Source of the DNA: Comamonadaceae bacterium
GTDB lineage: Bacteria; Pseudomonadota; Gammaproteobacteria; Burkholderiales; Burkholderiaceae
Length of the DNA: 8,252 bases
Assembly (NCBI GenBank): GCA_947505915.1
Contig: CANNNH010000052.1
Location: 1 to 8,252 of the forward strand
Direction of reading: 5' to 3'
Made by a program: the position numbers and the translations under genes. Shown piece by piece: positions 7,213-8,252 of this stretch (position 1 is the first letter of the stretch; each line of letters begins with the position of its first letter). Below the pieces are notes generated by a model, which ran no database searches, was not told the origin of the DNA, and saw nothing but the letters and a program-made list of their open reading frames with translations.

Positions 7213-7226
7213 GCAGGCGCCACCAT
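7209..7226 (-). CDS. Five-codon mini-ORF (MVAPA) coupled to the VanZ-family gene
   Basis: ATG-GTG-GCG-CCT-GCA-TGA is preceded by GGAG (7233-7236) with an ideal 6-base gap, whereas the same GGAG is 20 bases from the VanZ-family ATG. The mini-ORF stop and the VanZ-family start overlap as ATGA, the arrangement used for stop-restart translation. It may serve only to deliver ribosomes to the next gene; a functional peptide is not claimed. Chance is possible in such a short stretch. Confidence 0.4.
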   Translation of the reverse strand: MVAPA

Positions 7227-7252
7227 GTTTAACTCCAGGTGGCGCGTGTGGA

Positions 7253-8252
<1,000 letters not shown>

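Overview
The window (about 60% G+C by eye) looks like a chromosomal housekeeping segment from a betaproteobacterium of the order Burkholderiales, most likely Comamonadaceae (Rhodoferax/Polaromonas-like). The basis is the style of the ribosomal proteins (S12 beginning [18 protein letters not shown]7 beginning [13 protein letters not shown]), the gene order rpsL-rpsG-fusA-tuf, and a HemB with an aspartate-type metal site. This placement comes from recognition, not from a database search. No transposase, integrase, CRISPR array, tRNA or rRNA was seen.

Layout. All genes lie on the minus strand except hemB at the right edge, so read the window from right to left. hemB (7739 to the edge, plus strand, partial) is divergent from a minus-strand run: a HemJ/CopD-family membrane protein (7253-7687), a five-codon mini-ORF (7209-7226) whose stop overlaps the start of a VanZ-family multi-pass membrane protein (6091-7212), a thioredoxin-like [2Fe-2S] ferredoxin (5710-6081), a small alpha/beta hydrolase (5063-5683, probable TTG start), and a DacA-type D-alanyl-D-alanine carboxypeptidase (3794-4993). 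Next comes the str operon with its own promoter (about 3731-3759): rpsL (3243-3620), rpsG (2539-3012), fusA (241-2343) and the first 43 codons of tuf (1-129).

How the genes relate. The str operon makes two 30S proteins and the two main elongation GTPases. Its three spacers (230, 195 and 111 bp) each carry well-paired inverted repeats on the transcribed strand, which suggests RNA-level control or processing between cistrons. HemJ and HemB both belong to tetrapyrrole synthesis (a late and an early step), so the divergent 51-bp intergenic region probably coordinates them. The spacings in the hemJ-to-dacA run are short (40, 9, 26 and 69 bp) and fit one transcript. No convincing Rho-independent terminator was found anywhere, including between dacA and the rpsL promoter.

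Nothing here is clearly a new system. The points most worth checking are the possible leaderless divergent hemJ/hemB starts, the mini-ORF coupled to the VanZ-family gene, the structured str-operon spacers, and the ferredoxin encoded in the same run as HemJ, whose electron acceptor is not well settled.
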